This document shows positions 1-11,300 of a stretch of 64,000 nt of DNA, one piece after another. How positions within the stretch are numbered: position 1 is the stretch's first letter; the number at the start of each line of letters is the position of its first letter. The notes under the pieces are model-generated. The model saw only the letters and a list, made by a program, of their open reading frames with translations, ran no database searches and was not told where the DNA came from. Both the position numbers and the translations under genes were made by a program. Source of the stretch: Oryzias latipes (taxonomy: Eukaryota > Chordata > Actinopteri > Beloniformes > Adrianichthyidae); contig NC_019881.2 in the NCBI RefSeq assembly GCF_002234675.1, positions 13,501,825 through 13,565,824 of the forward strand. Reading direction: 5' to 3'.

Positions 1-902
1 ACCCCGTGACCCCAAAAGGGAATAAACGGTAAAGAAGATGAATGAAGACTCAAGCTTACTCATTCTTCATCCAAAATGTGTTCCTAACTGTTGTGAGAAA
101 CACAAGGATGTTCTGTCAGAGAGGGTTTTACATTAAAACGAGTTTTTTTTTTAACTAGCATCCAAACTGAGCAACAAAAATGATAAACAAAACCAGGATT
201 ACTTGAAAAGTCTGTCAGATTTGATATTTTTAAGTGGCTTCATCTTATTCTGGTCCATTATTTGTTGCTCCAGATTTCCTTTCATCAATGGATACGCTAT
301 CTGGATCTTGTTTATACTGAAATGAAAATAGAAGCTGATCTACTTTGCTGTCTGTCACTAGATGGTCATGTTAAACCAGCTCATTTTCATTTTCATCAAA
401 TAATAATTGAATTTCACCTGCCTGTTATGCGTGAGCATTTTTCTCTGCTAATCAGAAGGGTAGCTGATTCCCCTGGGTGGCTTTGGCCCGTCTGTTTTTG
501 CTCAGACAGCATTGCTTGGCGGAGGCTAAAAACAGGGACAGCAGCGTTTCAGCACTGCAGTGCGCACACCAGGTGCATCCACATGTCTCACTACCTGTCT
601 GTCTTTCTTTTTGGCAACACATCAACCCCCCCAAAAAATACAATGAAAAATCCAAAAGCTCCTGATCAGCCCTTCTTCATCTGCTAGCAAGCAGAAATCT
701 AAAGGCAAAATATTCTTGAAGATCCTCTTATATGTGATCAAAAACTCATCTGGAGTCATTCCCAATCTCTAAAAGGTTCTGAAGCCCTTTTCCAAAAAAC
801 AACAGATTCAGCTCATTTACATTGACCGCATAAGCGCTTCTCCATAGTGTTGCATATCTGCACAATGCTGCTTTTCTCCACTCCTGAAGCCGCTGGAATT
901 AC
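1..902. other. Intergenic, nothing recognised
   Basis: AT-rich intergenic sequence. Only short open frames without family resemblance or splice context are present. No repeat was recognised. Confidence 0.5.
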
Positions 903-1356
903 GTCTCCAATGAAAAGAGTTTTTTAACATGTTCTAGTGGCCTTTTTGTTAATCATGGAGGACATATGTTAGGAAAATTAAGCTTAAAATTCAATTTCTG
1001 AGTATTTCCTTATTCAAATTCATTGTGAATTAGGAGGAGACAAAAAAAGGTGTGTGAAAGAAAAAGCTTACTCATGAAATATGAAATATGAAATATGCAG
1101 GGCGGGCCACAAACTCCCTTCTCCACTCCACAATCCAACAGGAAGGGGAAAGGGGGCGGTGTTGCTTCATACCAACAGTCCCCTCCACATCTTAGAGACA
1201 AATTTCTAATGAACTACTTCCGCTCTGCAGAAACTATGTCATAGAAAACAACATAGTTATTTTGATTTTGGCTAAAAATTGCATATATATAGTTCAAAGA
1301 CAACTGGGAACGCTTTCCAAATTGTATAAACGGTTGAAGAGTTGGGGTAGTAAAAA
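903..1356 (-). mobile_element. NIGAI-type short inverted-repeat element, internally deleted copy
   Basis: One of at least twelve copies in this window of a roughly 570-600 bp non-autonomous DNA element. Full copies begin near AAAGTCCCACTCCGATCATC and end near ATCGGAGTGGGTCTTTAA, so the ends form an inverted repeat. This copy is reversed: it opens with the AACATGTTCT block and closes with the CTGCAGAAACTATGTC and GGGAACGCTTT blocks. The middle part that carries the short NIGAI reading frame in other copies is missing. Confidence 0.7.
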
Positions 1357-2195
1357 GGTTAACATGGATCTCAAAGGATGTTTTTGCGTTTAGCATTTTA
1401 GTTTGCAGGCTGCTTGCGATTAAAAAAAAATGCAGAATCAGCTCTGCATTCTCATTTTCCCATTGTGGAATTTTCTAAATGTAAGTGTGCAGCTGAACTT
1501 CATCCCTTGTTCCTTTCATTGTTTCCTTTGCACGTTTGCTTGCTTTGCTTGGCTTCAGTTGAACATGGGATGGCTGTCGAAACCGTCACCTGTCAGGAAA
1601 TGCCGGATGATTGCCCCCCACGGAAAATTAACGCCTGCAGATTATGCAAAGCCAAATTGAACTGTGAAGTTAAGAGGCTCGGCCCAGTGACCCCGTCGCC
1701 TCGTGCGGAAGCCGGATTGGCATCAAGCACGCACATGCTCAGTGGCTGTTCAAAAACACAAAAAAATGAGATCACTCAGCAACAGAGCTGCAAATCGCCG
1801 CTTTTCCTTTCTCTCTGTGAGAGAATACAAGCATGTGTGTGTTGTGTTCACTTGTAAGTCCATGTGGCTCTCCAGGCTGCGTGCATGATCTGAATTATAA
1901 TTTGGTCATTAGAACTGGGTCACAAATTACCACACACAAGCACAGATGCACGCAGAGGCCATTTGGTTTCTTTACAGTGGCTGTCGAGTTCGCCTTTTAC
2001 CGCATGAGTGCTGCTCCGTCTGCAAAATGCTAAAAACCTGCTGTTCTTAGACAAATATGTGCTGCAGTTCTTTGTGAAAACGTTTACCACAGGCCTAACT
2101 AATACGAAGGACTATCTAGATGCGGTATGTGCAGGTGCATTGTTTCGAAAAGGCACAAAAAGTATGATCATAATTTAATCTCAAGACAAGGAAAA
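1357..2195. other. Intergenic, no supported gene
   Basis: A 147-codon open frame (1414-1857, +) crosses this stretch. It has no recognisable domain, is Cys-rich and low in complexity, and overlaps other equally long frames, so it is not called. Nothing else was recognised. Confidence 0.5.
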
Positions 2196-2378
2196 AAAAA
2201 GAAATTTGCTAACAGTCCTGTCCACAACTCAGAGATGTATTTCTTATGTACTACTACTGCCAGTCTGCAGTAACTATGTCCTTAAAAAAGAGCCAATTTT
2301 TTTTATTTTGGCAAAACATTCCATAGTCATAATCAAAACAATTTAAAAATAGATGATCTGAGTAGGAGTTTACGATCA
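2196..2378 (-). mobile_element. NIGAI-type element, fragment
   Basis: Only the 5' part of the element remains, reversed. It shows blocks matching GTCC..CAACTCAGAG, CTGCAGTAACTATGTCC and ATAGTCATAATCAAAACAATTTAAAAATAGATGATC, which recur in the longer copies at 20.7, 31.0, 36.3 and 43.5 kb. Confidence 0.6.
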
Positions 2379-3593
2379 CTTCTTCTTTAACACTCAGGGG
2401 TTTATTTATTTATTTTTGTAAATCATGTAGTTGTTTAATTGCAAGTTATGTGTGGATTAAACTGACAGACGTTTTTAAGTGTATTTTGTTTAAAAGCTCA
2501 TTGGACTGAATTTTCATTCATTCATTTCTGTGACTGATGTTATTTTTCCATGAAAAAACAAAATCTTTTTTATTTTTCCTTCTTTTCTTCTATATTACTC
2601 CTAGAATTGTGACTTGTATTTTTTCTTCTCACAAAGAGACACTACAAAAGAACTCCAAACTGCTGTTTTGTAAAGTGTTATTTTACTTCTTCACTCAGTG
2701 AAATTTTATACACTCTCTAAAAAATGTAACTTATTTTATTGTACTTGATGTAAATGTGATGGAAATATGTTTTTTCAAATAACGTTAAACCTATATTTAG
2801 TGTTAACTTTCAACTCGATTTATTCTACAACTGTGAAAATGATGCCCAAACTACAGGAGTGGAATCCCAGTAAGTGGGGTGGAGTGATTATCTCACTTAC
2901 AGCTTCAGATCTTATTTTGATTATTTCACAGTAGTTTTATTTTATTCTGAAAATAACTAGGTAATTTCTACTAAAAAAACACTTTTGTCTGAATTAAGAT
3001 GTAAAGAAAATTAGTTTTTTTTTTGTTTTTTGTGGACATACAGTCATTTCAGCCTCATATTAGAGTTCATGTGTACCCGTTCACTCCGCCGGGTTTTAAA
3101 TCTAATGGTTATCTTTAGCTAGGTATTCCCCTGACATTTCACTGGCAAAGAGCTTCAGCTGCTAAATGTGAAGCATGTCAAAGTGTGCATGAGAGTGGGA
3201 GTGCATTTAGGGCCCTCACAGATCTGCAAGGACTGATGGCTTAGGGTGGCAAGTGGGGGAGGAAAGAGCATTGAGGGAAAGTGACTGTGGGGGAAACGAA
3301 AGGAGGAGAGAGAAAACAGTTAACTGAAATTCCACAAGACATTTCCGATCGAGAGGAAAAGTTTAGATTAAGATGCGTCCTCCAAGAGATCTTCTGACCA
3401 CTGAAGCAGCTTCACTTAAAGCTTAAAAACAAAACATTTAAAAAAAAACTGGAAAAAGGAAGTCCTATGGGATATCGCTGATTATGATGGTTTTTGAATT
3501 TTGCTAGTTTGAGTTTTATCAAATGAGTCTTCACTGACTGCATACAAGTTTTATATTTAGGGAGAATATCCAGTATCAATCATTCATCCATTG
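2379..3593. other. Intergenic, nothing recognised
   Basis: AT-rich sequence with T-rich runs. The part around 3080-3380 is more balanced in base composition and could be a conserved non-coding element, but nothing in the sequence alone shows this. Confidence 0.4.
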
Positions 3594-3880
3594 TCTTAAC
3601 CTGCTATATTTCTTTTTGGGGTCACAGGGCTTCCGGAGCCCATCCCAGTTACGGTTGGGCGAAGGTGGGCTACACGCTGGACAGGTCGCCAGTCTGTCGC
3701 AGGGCACACAATCACTCCCACGCACACACTCACAGTCACACTAAGGGACACTTTAGAGGTATCAATGAACCAATGAACAAACACATACTCAGGGAGAGAG
3801 TACAAACTCCACACAGAAAGATTCCAGCCAGGATTTGAATCAGGGAGGCAAGAGCCCCAACCACTAACCATGCAGCCCTA
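3594..3880. repeat. Teleost retroposon-like tail repeat
   Basis: Contains the sequence type that is very common in fish genomes: CATTCATCCATTG, then GGGGTCACAGGG..GGAGCCCATCCCAG, ACAGGTCGCCAGTCTGTCGCAGGGCAC, a CACACTCAC-rich stretch, and CAAACTCCACACAGAAAGATTCC..CCAGGATTTGAA. A diverged second copy of the first half lies at 26893-27062. I recognise it as an abundant retroposon-derived repeat, but I cannot assign the family. Confidence 0.6.
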
Positions 3881-4381
3881 ACCCTATCCAGTATCACTTC
3901 ATTCTAAATAACCTTCGGTCTAAATGATGGACAAACATCATTATCCGAGCAGCCATGTCCCATAAATACCTACTTTTTCCAGTTTCTTCTTTTATTTCAT
4001 TTTTTAACATTTCATTTAGATTTATTTCCATGAATCAAAATCAAAATATTCCTGAAATCTGTCATTTTTATTTCATTTTATTTTTGGGGGAATTCGGGAA
4101 CCTTGTCTTCTAAAATCGAATGTTGTTTTCATTTTTATTTGCTTTGCTTTTTTATTGTTGTTATGATCTTCAACTTGTTTTTCCATTAAGCGATTTTTCA
4201 ATTTGATTTGCACTTTAGGGTCACCACTGATTGATAATCTCAACCTGGATTATGTGAGATCAGCTCCAACCACATAATCTTATTCTGGTGTGGTTCTTCA
4301 ACATTAGGTCAACGCATGACACTTCCTGTTCAGAGAATGTTTAGATGCTTTCAAATTGAAATGCTACTAAGCTTGTTAACC
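3881..4381. other. Left host flank of the 13.7-kb element
   Basis: AT-rich intergenic DNA ending at the insertion point of the large element. No gene or repeat was recognised. Confidence 0.5.
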
Positions 4382-4388
4382 CAAATTC
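4382..4388. repeat. Target-site duplication, left copy (CAAATTC)
   Basis: The seven bases directly before the left terminal inverted repeat are CAAATTC. The same seven bases directly follow the right terminal inverted repeat at 18108-18114. This is the footprint expected of a cut-and-paste insertion. Confidence 0.85.
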
Positions 4389-5287
4389 CAACCCAGTCTC
4401 ATCCTAAAATGTGTAGTAGCTACATTTGTCCACATGGAAATGCGTGAGAGTTTTACAAAAACGCCCCCTAAACTGTGAGGGGGATACGTTTCATTTTTCT
4501 ATTCATTTTCTACGAGCCTTCTCAGGATCACGTGACTTTGGAGGTTTGGCCTGCCGTGAGCAAAAAACATGGCGGATGCACGTTCATTTTTTCGGTGGAA
4601 TATCCCATAAAACAAGATATTTTGAGGACTAATTTTTATTTTGACAACATTTCTAGTGAGAAATATACCATTTTCTTTTAAAATATGCTTTCATTTAGGA
4701 CATACAGTTTGTAGTTTGCTTGTTTCGTTCAACTTTTTCTCCCAAAAGCTCTCTGTTACGTTGGAGAAACACGTTAACTTTCATTCATATCTGCAGACGT
4801 GCGCGTGGGTCACGTGACTAATATGTTTCTCTTTTTTTCCGCAGAAAATTGTAAAATATGAGTGAATATGGACTGATTTTTTTTTGAAAACATTTCTAGC
4901 AGTATATATCCCCTTTATTTTCGTAATATTGCAGACATAAAGTTGTTAGTTTGTTACGTTCAACTTTTCCTCAAAGGATCTGAAAGCGTCTGATCTTTTC
5001 CATTCATATATGCGGGCTGACGTGGGTCACGTGACGTGCCTTTCTCTTTTTTTTCCTGTGGAAAATCTCGTAAAAAGGTACGTTGCGATTTATTAATTTC
5101 ATTTATTTACATATCTAGGGACCCGTGTATAGGTTTTCTCTTTCCGTGTTGCTGTTGCGGCGATCAGGCTTTGATTGACATGTGACAACAAACCGGAAAA
5201 ATGTTGAGTTCAGGGACGGACCAAAGAGTTCTTTAAATTGATTTTTCTGCATTTTAATTTATTTACACTACGAGTCTAATGGTGTGT
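4389..5287 (+). repeat. Left terminal inverted repeat with CACGTG subrepeats
   Basis: Pairs with 17195-18107. It is built of three diverged subrepeats, each with a TCACGTGAC palindrome (4528-4536, 4809-4818, 5026-5035) followed by a T-rich run, a TTCC..GGAAAAT-like block and ACATTTCTAG. The part beyond about 4849 is clearly diverged from the other end, with about one change in ten and indels. A 68-codon open frame here recurs in the other end only because the DNA is duplicated. Confidence 0.85.
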
Positions 5288-5579
5288 GATTAAAAAAAAC
5301 TATAAATATTATGATAAATGAGATGAAACAATTATTTTGATGGAGTTTATAAAATATTAGGATCTATTATATTCTTTTTTCTTTAACTGTCAATTTTTTT
5401 GACGTATCTCATATATTATAGTATTACAATGAAGTGCTCTAATTTATCTGTTAAAAAAGGTTTCATCACTGTTTCCTGTAGTAATTCTCAATAAAATTTT
5501 AAATAGGATATATTAAATAGGATATATTATCTAAAGTAAACAGGCTTTTAAGCCTTCAATTTGCCCCAATTGACATGAA
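5288..5579. other. Element interior before the first cargo gene
   Basis: AT-rich spacer between the left inverted repeat and the GC-rich start of the first cargo gene. Nothing was recognised beyond a short direct duplication, TAAATAGGATATAT, at 5502-5530. Confidence 0.4.
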
Positions 5580-5654
5580 GTGCGCATTTCGAAAAGCCAG
5601 TGAACGCAGCGTCATACGGGCACCCCCACCCCAATCCACCGGAAACCCCCCCGG
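5580..5654 (+). promoter_or_regulatory. GC-rich, CpG-containing start region of cargo gene 1
   Basis: The sequence changes abruptly from AT-rich to GC-rich just upstream of the ATG at 5655, with CpG-bearing blocks such as GAACGCAGCGTCATACGGG. This is typical of a vertebrate housekeeping-type promoter and first exon. No TATA box was identified. A second possible leader exon lies at about 5881-5916; it contains a CACGTGG E-box and a GAG|GTAAGT donor. Confidence 0.45.
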
Positions 5655-8600
5655 ATGAACCCGCAGGAAGGCGCGCGGCTGAAGAACTCTTGGACAGCTG
5701 GAAGGTGGGCGATGATTTGAACTTTTCTCTGTAGAAATGTAATGTTTAGATTTGGGAAACCAGAGATGGTTTTTAGTAAAAACGTGTTGGCTGTTTAGGA
5801 TTAACGTTGAATGACGAGGCGTTTTTCCATCTTAAATTGAAAAGGCCGCAGGATCACGGTGAAGGCCTCTTCTGTATAGAGGACGGGGGCGGAAACGTCA
5901 CGTGGTCTCCGCAGAGGTAAGTTTCCTTTTGGGTCATTTAGCCAGAAACGGGGGTCTGCAGCCCTTTAAACAGCTAAGAGCCTTTGTAATGTCTCACTGT
6001 CCAGAACTCAGTAGGACACACAAGGTGTCTCTTCAGCTTTTAGAAAATCAAACACTCATTTGCATTTATGTTATTTTGGAAACTTGATAACTACTGGGGT
6101 TTACAAAGGCTTTTTCTTTTTTACACATTGTAGATTTTATGTTGTTAGTACATCTCAGCCAGTATTTCTTTAAGGGCCTATATCATGCAATATCAACGTT
6201 TTAAAATTTTAAGTGTATTGTAATGTTAATTCCTCACAAAAACAAATCCACAGTAGTATTTTGATCCATTCACGAATCTCTCAGCATTCCTCTGAAACCC
6301 TCTGAGCACCAGCCCCTCCCAAATCACAATAAGAGGGTCCTCACATTGTGACGTCATCATAAGTGAGGAGCAGCCTCTTCTAGGAAGAGCCTGTGCAGCT
6401 AAACCGCCTCCAGGCTAACAGACACGCCCACTTTCTCAATGGAGCTAGCGGTGATCAGCAAAATGCTTTCATTGCACAATATTCACATCCATCTTTGCAA
6501 AAGTTTGGATGGAAGAAACGCAGAAACGCTGCCGACGCCGACTCTAGGTTGATGTCATGAAATAGGCGACACCCACAAGAAACGAAAGGCGGAGCCTCAG
6601 AGATCAAGGAAATAGTTTATTCTAAATGGCTAGCATGGTATAGGCCCTCTAAATTGTGCGTATTGACCTCAAATTTATTTTTTGTGGTACGTTGTCAGGT
6701 TTAAAAAAATTTGTCATAAATGCTGGAATTTCTTAAAATATTGTGCATCACCGCTTGATAGATTATTGAAGCATTATGGGTACTGTAGTCAGGAGCCTGG
6801 CATAGTAATACTTTGCTTCAACTGTTGAGTAGATCACCAAGTTGAGTAAAGTTTGACTTATCTGACTGTTTTGTTTTGCGTGATGCGCTGTGTCGTCTGA
6901 AAAATAGGATATTTGTTTGAATTAAAAACATTTTTATTTTTTGTCAGAGAACCGCAAAGGAGGGGTCAAGGAGCCACTTGTGGCTGTGGAGCCTCAGGCT
7001 GTAGACCCCTGGTCTAAACAATTATGGCTGATTTGGCTGACCACATTTATTTATCCTAGCGTTGTCAACAAAGTTAAAGAGCCGCTCCAATGGAAGTCAT
7101 GTTTTTAAGATCAAACATTTTTCTCATTATTGAGAACATTAACAAAAATATAAACAGATACACAATGATATAAGATTAAAACTGTTTCTGAGTATTTATT
7201 CAAATCTCGATGGATCAGGAGAAGATGAAACTCATTGTCTCAAAAAGCTCTTATTTGTGACGCTCTAACTGCCATGAATGGGCCAAAGTCTCTGCTCCAC
7301 TCCAATTCTGATGCATCCACTTGCAGACAAAAACCAGTAGATCCATTAATGTCCTGAGTTCCCTTGTCTGAGCTGGTATCTGGCTCAAAAGTGTACACAT
7401 GGATAGCTCCAATGTTGCTCATTGATTTTTTTTTTTGCTATGCTAATGTCGGCTAGGGCTTGTGAGGTGCTATAAGCTAGCGGGAGAGAGAATCAACAAA
7501 CGGTTTATGGGAAATTAGCAGAGGCAAACATCTGCACCACAGCTCTGAGGTGAAATTCTTATGAGCTGCTGTGCTGCAGAAAAATGTCTTTAAAAACAAA
7601 ATGATCGTAATTAAAAAAAACACTGGGAACGATTTTATAATAGTTAAAAATTCTGTTAGAATGTCTGATTCCTGATTCTTTTGTGTGTGTATGTATATAC
7701 ATAAAAGAACCTCATGTTTTTTTCCCTTTCCTCTCTCAGACTGGTCAGTTATTTGGAGACAACATGTACAAATAGTTCCTGGACTGATCTTCTGCTAACT
7801 TTGAGGTGGAGAGGCTGTCAGGTTCATCTGTTTCAGGGTCCTGCATGCTCTCCCTCCATGTTTGCCGTAGCAGTGGATGGAACTTGCAAAATGTACTGTT
7901 TTGAGAGCCAACTGGGGTGTGTAAATTTTTTTTCCACCTACATTTTTGATGGTATAAATGTTTTTCTTATGTAAACTTTTCTGTTCTTTTAGGCTCAGTG
8001 GTTATTTTGAAGATGCGTTTCTGACCAAAAACACTGTGGAGACCTCCTTTGTGAACTGCATTCATGGGGAAATAGAAAATGTAAAGCTATTTTCATGTCT
8101 TCTTCCTCAAGAAAAGGAACACGCCTGCATATATGTTTTATTGTATTTTGTGTCATATCATCATGTTAATATACGACATTCATTTGTTTTGATAGAATCC
8201 TGGAGATGGGAGATGTGGAGCAGGAAAGTTTGTGGCAGCACCAGAGTCCTCCAAAAAGTCTTCTGGCAAAGTAAATGAGGAAGGATCGCAGTCTACCGTC
8301 GTGGAGTTTTGCTGAAAGGACTGAACATGTTCCATCCATCCATCCATCTTCTTCCATTCATTCAGAACCAGGTTGTGAGGGCAGCAGTCTTAGCAAAGAT
8401 GCCCACACTTCCCTCTCCTCCAGCTCCTCTTGGGGGACCCCGGGGCCAGCTGAGAGACGTAGTCTCCCCAGCGTGTCCTGGGTCTCCCTTAGGGCCTCTG
8501 CCCAGTGAGACATGCATGGAAACCCCCCCCCCGGGAGGCGTCCTCCTCTGGATGTAGAGAGGAAGTGGCTCCACTCAGAGCTCTCTCCAGGTGAGCGAGC

Positions 8601-9710
8601 TTCCTGAACCTGTTCCGTTGAGATATTTTCATGAACCCCTTCTATTTGCAGAAACGGCTTTCTCCACAGACCGTGCAGTTCTTCTGCTCTGATGTAGTCT
8701 ACGAGTTCTGATCGCATTTGGAGAAGGTTGTGGTTCTGTGTCCTGAGATGCAGGACCTGTTGAACATGTGTCCTTTTCAAGTTCACTCTTGGATGTGTGA
8801 GGTAATAATTATCAACGGCTTATTTCTCATTATTCCTGTTGGAGTTTTTTTTCTAATCCCTTATGTTTCAAAAGTTTGCAAACATACATTTTGGTTGAAA
8901 TGATGAGGATCCGAGGATGAAATCAAGAAGGGACAACATCAGGGAAAGGGACTGAACCGACTGAACAGCTTCCTCTCTTCAGCAGACACATGTGTACATA
9001 TGTGTCAAATATTGGTAAATACTCATTGAAGATGCATCCTTTTTGTGTAGTTTGTTTTCTCAGTTTAATACATTTTGATCCTTTCATTCTGCACAGACAT
9101 CCTCGCCGTTCAGGCCGGTGGCTGGAACAAGCAGAAGTCAGAAAAGCTGGAGCAGACGTTACCAGAATGATACCTCCAGGTAAAGACTGTGGTAATGTTG
9201 TAGATAAATGTTGGCTTGTTTCTTTCATGTTACTCTCATGCTGTTGATGTGGAATATCTCATGATTTTTTCAGTATTATTAATACATTAATCTCTTCCCA
9301 CAAGGACCAATCAAAATGACCCAGAGAAAAACACTGAAGGGCTTTGTCTGAGCATCAGGAAAACAAGAATCAGCATATGGTAAAAATCATTTGTTACACT
9401 TTCTAAAGTTGTTGCATAACTGATCAAGCATGATGTGATGGATTGCAGGTTATGGTGCCATGGTAAAGAACTAAAGGCTCTATGATGTCATGCTGCTGAC
9501 CAGACTGTGGTTGGTGAAGTCCAGCAGCACTGCGGGTCCTTGAAGTGTGGTTGAAGAGCTCTCCTCCAGCTTTTGGAAGGTTCTGCCCCGCAAAGCCAGG
9601 AGGTTTCTCTTTGTGATCTGCATGGATGTCCAGGGCTTGTGGCATTTATGTGTTTTCCTCTTCATTTCATTCTCAGGCAGCACAGAGGCATTGATGGAGA
9701 GAGGACGTGA
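5655..9710 (+). CDS. Cargo gene 1: seven-exon gene for an unrecognised 193-residue protein
   Basis: Coding exons: 5655-5704, 7740-7916, 7993-8080, 8196-8270, 9097-9179, 9305-9379, 9677-9710. All introns are GT-AG (donors gtgggc, gtgtgt, gtaaag, gtaaat, gtaaag, gtaaaa), and the phases join without a stop to give 582 bases. The protein starts MNPQEGARLKNSW and ends WQHRGIDGERT. Residues about 17-75 include a hydrophobic stretch (TDLLLTLRW) and several Cys (CQVHLF, GTCKMYCFE). The second half is Ser/Arg/Lys-rich, basic and probably disordered. There is no signal peptide and no clear membrane span. I do not recognise the family. AATAAA at 9815-9820 fits as its poly(A) signal. The first intron carries two short inverted-repeat elements and the fourth a LINE tail, yet the exons remain open. 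The gene lies wholly inside the 13.7-kb element, so it is either a captured host gene or an element-encoded protein. Exon 4 read without splicing would instead stop at 8311-8313. Confidence 0.65.
6172..6651. mobile_element. Short inverted-repeat element, type B, full-length copy
   Basis: Ends are AAGGGCCTATATCATGC and GCATGGTATAGGCCCT, an imperfect inverted repeat. The inside matches 33475-33918 over long blocks such as CTCTGAGCACCAGCCCCTCCCA, CATCCATCTTTGCAAA, GCCGACTCTAGGTTGA and GCCTCAGAGATCAAG. It carries no open frame and sits in intron 1 of cargo gene 1. Confidence 0.7.
7084..7645 (-). mobile_element. NIGAI-type element with short reading frame
   Basis: Reversed copy in intron 1 of cargo gene 1. 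On the minus strand it keeps the 60-codon frame 7422-7240, starting MSNIGAIHVYTFEPDTSSD and continuing with LQVDASE. That frame corresponds to those at 36545 and 43775. The ends are decayed relative to the 36.3-kb copy. Confidence 0.7.
8350..8605 (-). mobile_element. LINE tail fragment (C-terminal coding end)
   Basis: The minus strand encodes GVPQEELEEREVWASLLRLLP. This resembles the recurrent C-terminal motif (..EELEEV.GEREVWASLLRLLPPRP..) found in many fish LINE-derived predictions. It ends near a CATCCATCCATC run at 8335-8350, as expected for the 3' end. It lies in intron 4 of cargo gene 1 and is not host coding sequence. Confidence 0.6.
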
Positions 9711-9814
9711 AGGACTAATTGTCTGCTGAGGAGGAGACTTTCTGCAGTTCAAGCCCCAGCTCCACCCCTAAAAAAAGGCTTATATGAAGGAAAACCTCAT
9801 TTCATTTTTGTACC

Positions 9815-9820
9815 AATAAA
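9815..9820 (+). terminator. Poly(A) signal of cargo gene 1
   Basis: AATAAA lies 105 bases after the stop codon of cargo gene 1. Confidence 0.55.
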
Positions 9821-10279
9821 TGACTTTTAATTGAAATGAGAGATTTTTTTCTGCACCGCACCAATGAAGGGTTTTTCAACCTAAATTTCAACAATTACAT
9901 TGTTTTTTACCTCCGTTCAAGTTTCTACAACACTAGCTAAACATTTCAGTGCTCACACCTGTGCTGAAGACACTTCTCATTTTAACTCAAACGTTTGGCC
10001 TTTGATTTGTATGTCCAACACCTTAGAATGAAACACTGACCTATTAAACTCATATAATAAATGTGCTATGCATCTCCAAATCCTTTGTCAGGGTACAGAC
10101 TACATTTTAATTGTAGCAAGACTGAAGTAAAATGTAGCAAAATGACAATGAGTTATCTTAAATTAGGGGTAAATGACATGAGAAATTAAGAATATTAGAA
10201 GTGTGGAGTGATACGTGTATTTATCAGTATGTTAGCTGCAGGAAGGGTGCTGTCCTTGACACGTTCCTTTACTCAGACA
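9821..10279. other. Spacer between cargo gene 1 and nested LINE
   Basis: AT-rich element interior. No gene or recognisable repeat. Confidence 0.4.
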
Positions 10280-10600
10280 GGATGACAGGTAGGGAAGGGG
10301 GTAGCCGATGATCTGCTCCAGTATCTTCAGCACAGAAGCTTCTACTGCTCTTCTTCAGTTTGATCTGAGAGCCAGACCATGATACAGTTGGACTGGCTGA
10401 GCGGTAGGTTGCCAGCAGCTTCAGACGTGCTGATGTGCCTTGTTGATAACGTCCTGGATGTTAGGAAACCAAGTTAGATCAGCTGAGATGGGGATGCCCA
10501 GGAAAGGGAAGCTGTGAACCCTCCTCTATGCCTACTAAAGTCCAAGATGACTTTCATGGTCTTTTATTTGCCGATCAGCCTTACACTATACAGTTTCCGC
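10280..10600 (-). mobile_element. Decayed LINE reverse-transcriptase fragment
   Basis: On the minus strand, short in-frame pieces read KTMKVILDFSRH and, further on, FLGIPISADLTWFPN..DVINKAHQH, broken by stops. These resemble the conserved stretch of fish LINE reverse transcriptases (..VDFRR.., ..YLGV.I...L.W..N...V..KA..RL..). It has no intact frame and is nested in the large element. Confidence 0.5.
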
Positions 10601-10849
10601 ACTTGTCTACAAAGTTCACCTCAGTGACCTTTAATAAGTCTTTGTTATTGGCAAGTTAATTACTTATATCCAAGACATGGAGATGTGGGTCCAGTATGAG
10701 CAGGATTTGGGAAATGGCAGTTGCCAAGAACTCACATGAAGTTTCAAGGTTTTTGCCTTTATTTGGAGGAAAAAAAGTTTTTGTCCTTTGTTTGTTGTGC
10801 AGAATTGCAAACCTAGAAAGAAATCAAGTTGAAAGAATTTATATAAATG

Positions 10850-11300
10850 TATTTGCCCTTCTTTTGACCCTTCTACATCATGAATATTTGGTGGCTGTTG
10901 CTTGGCGACTGTGAGATCTCTCCATAGGATTGACATGGGCTGGGCCTCTCCATGACCTTGATATGATTGTTCTTCAGCCATTCCTTGGTTGCCTTGGCTG
11001 TAGGTTCTAGGTCACTAACCTGTTGGAAGACCCATTCATGACTGATTTGAAGGGTCCTGGCTTAAGGAGGGTAGGAAGTTCTCACTCAGGATTTTCCATT
11101 AATGGCTCCATCAACGTGGTGACGTAGCTCTGTGCAGAAAAATAGCCACAAAGCATAATGCTTCCACCTCCATGTTTGACAGTGGGGAAGCTGTTCTTGG
11201 GGTCATAGGTAGCAATTCTCTTCCTCCAAACCCAATGGTTGAGTTGATGCCAAAGAGCTCAGTTCTGAGCCAAACATTCCATTATGCAGAATAAACTGAT
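10850..11300 (-). mobile_element. Tc1-family transposase remnant
   Basis: The plus strand contains the well-known reversed Tc1 transposase text: CATGACCTTGATATGATTGTTCTTCAGCCATTCC, GGAAGACCCATTC, GGTTCTCACTCA-type blocks, CACAAAGCATAATGCTTCCACCTCCATGTTTGAC and GTTGAGTTGATGCCAAAGAGCTC. Read on the minus strand, these give the Tc1 region around FGINST, HGGGSIMLW-like and ..EWSSQSPDLNP-type motifs, heavily decayed. It is older than, or inserted in, the large element. Confidence 0.65.

Noticed and set aside
1414..1857. 147-codon plus-strand frame
   Set aside because: No recognisable domain, no splice or promoter context, and competing frames of similar length.
4426..4681. A pair of 68-codon frames repeated at 17815-18070
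   Set aside because: They are shared only because both lie in the near-identical inverted ends. They overlap in two frames and have no domain or conserved-codon signal.
8275..8786. Overlapping frames of 77-142 codons on both strands
   Set aside because: Explained by a LINE tail in an intron of cargo gene 1. The exon 4 donor and downstream phases fit better than read-through.
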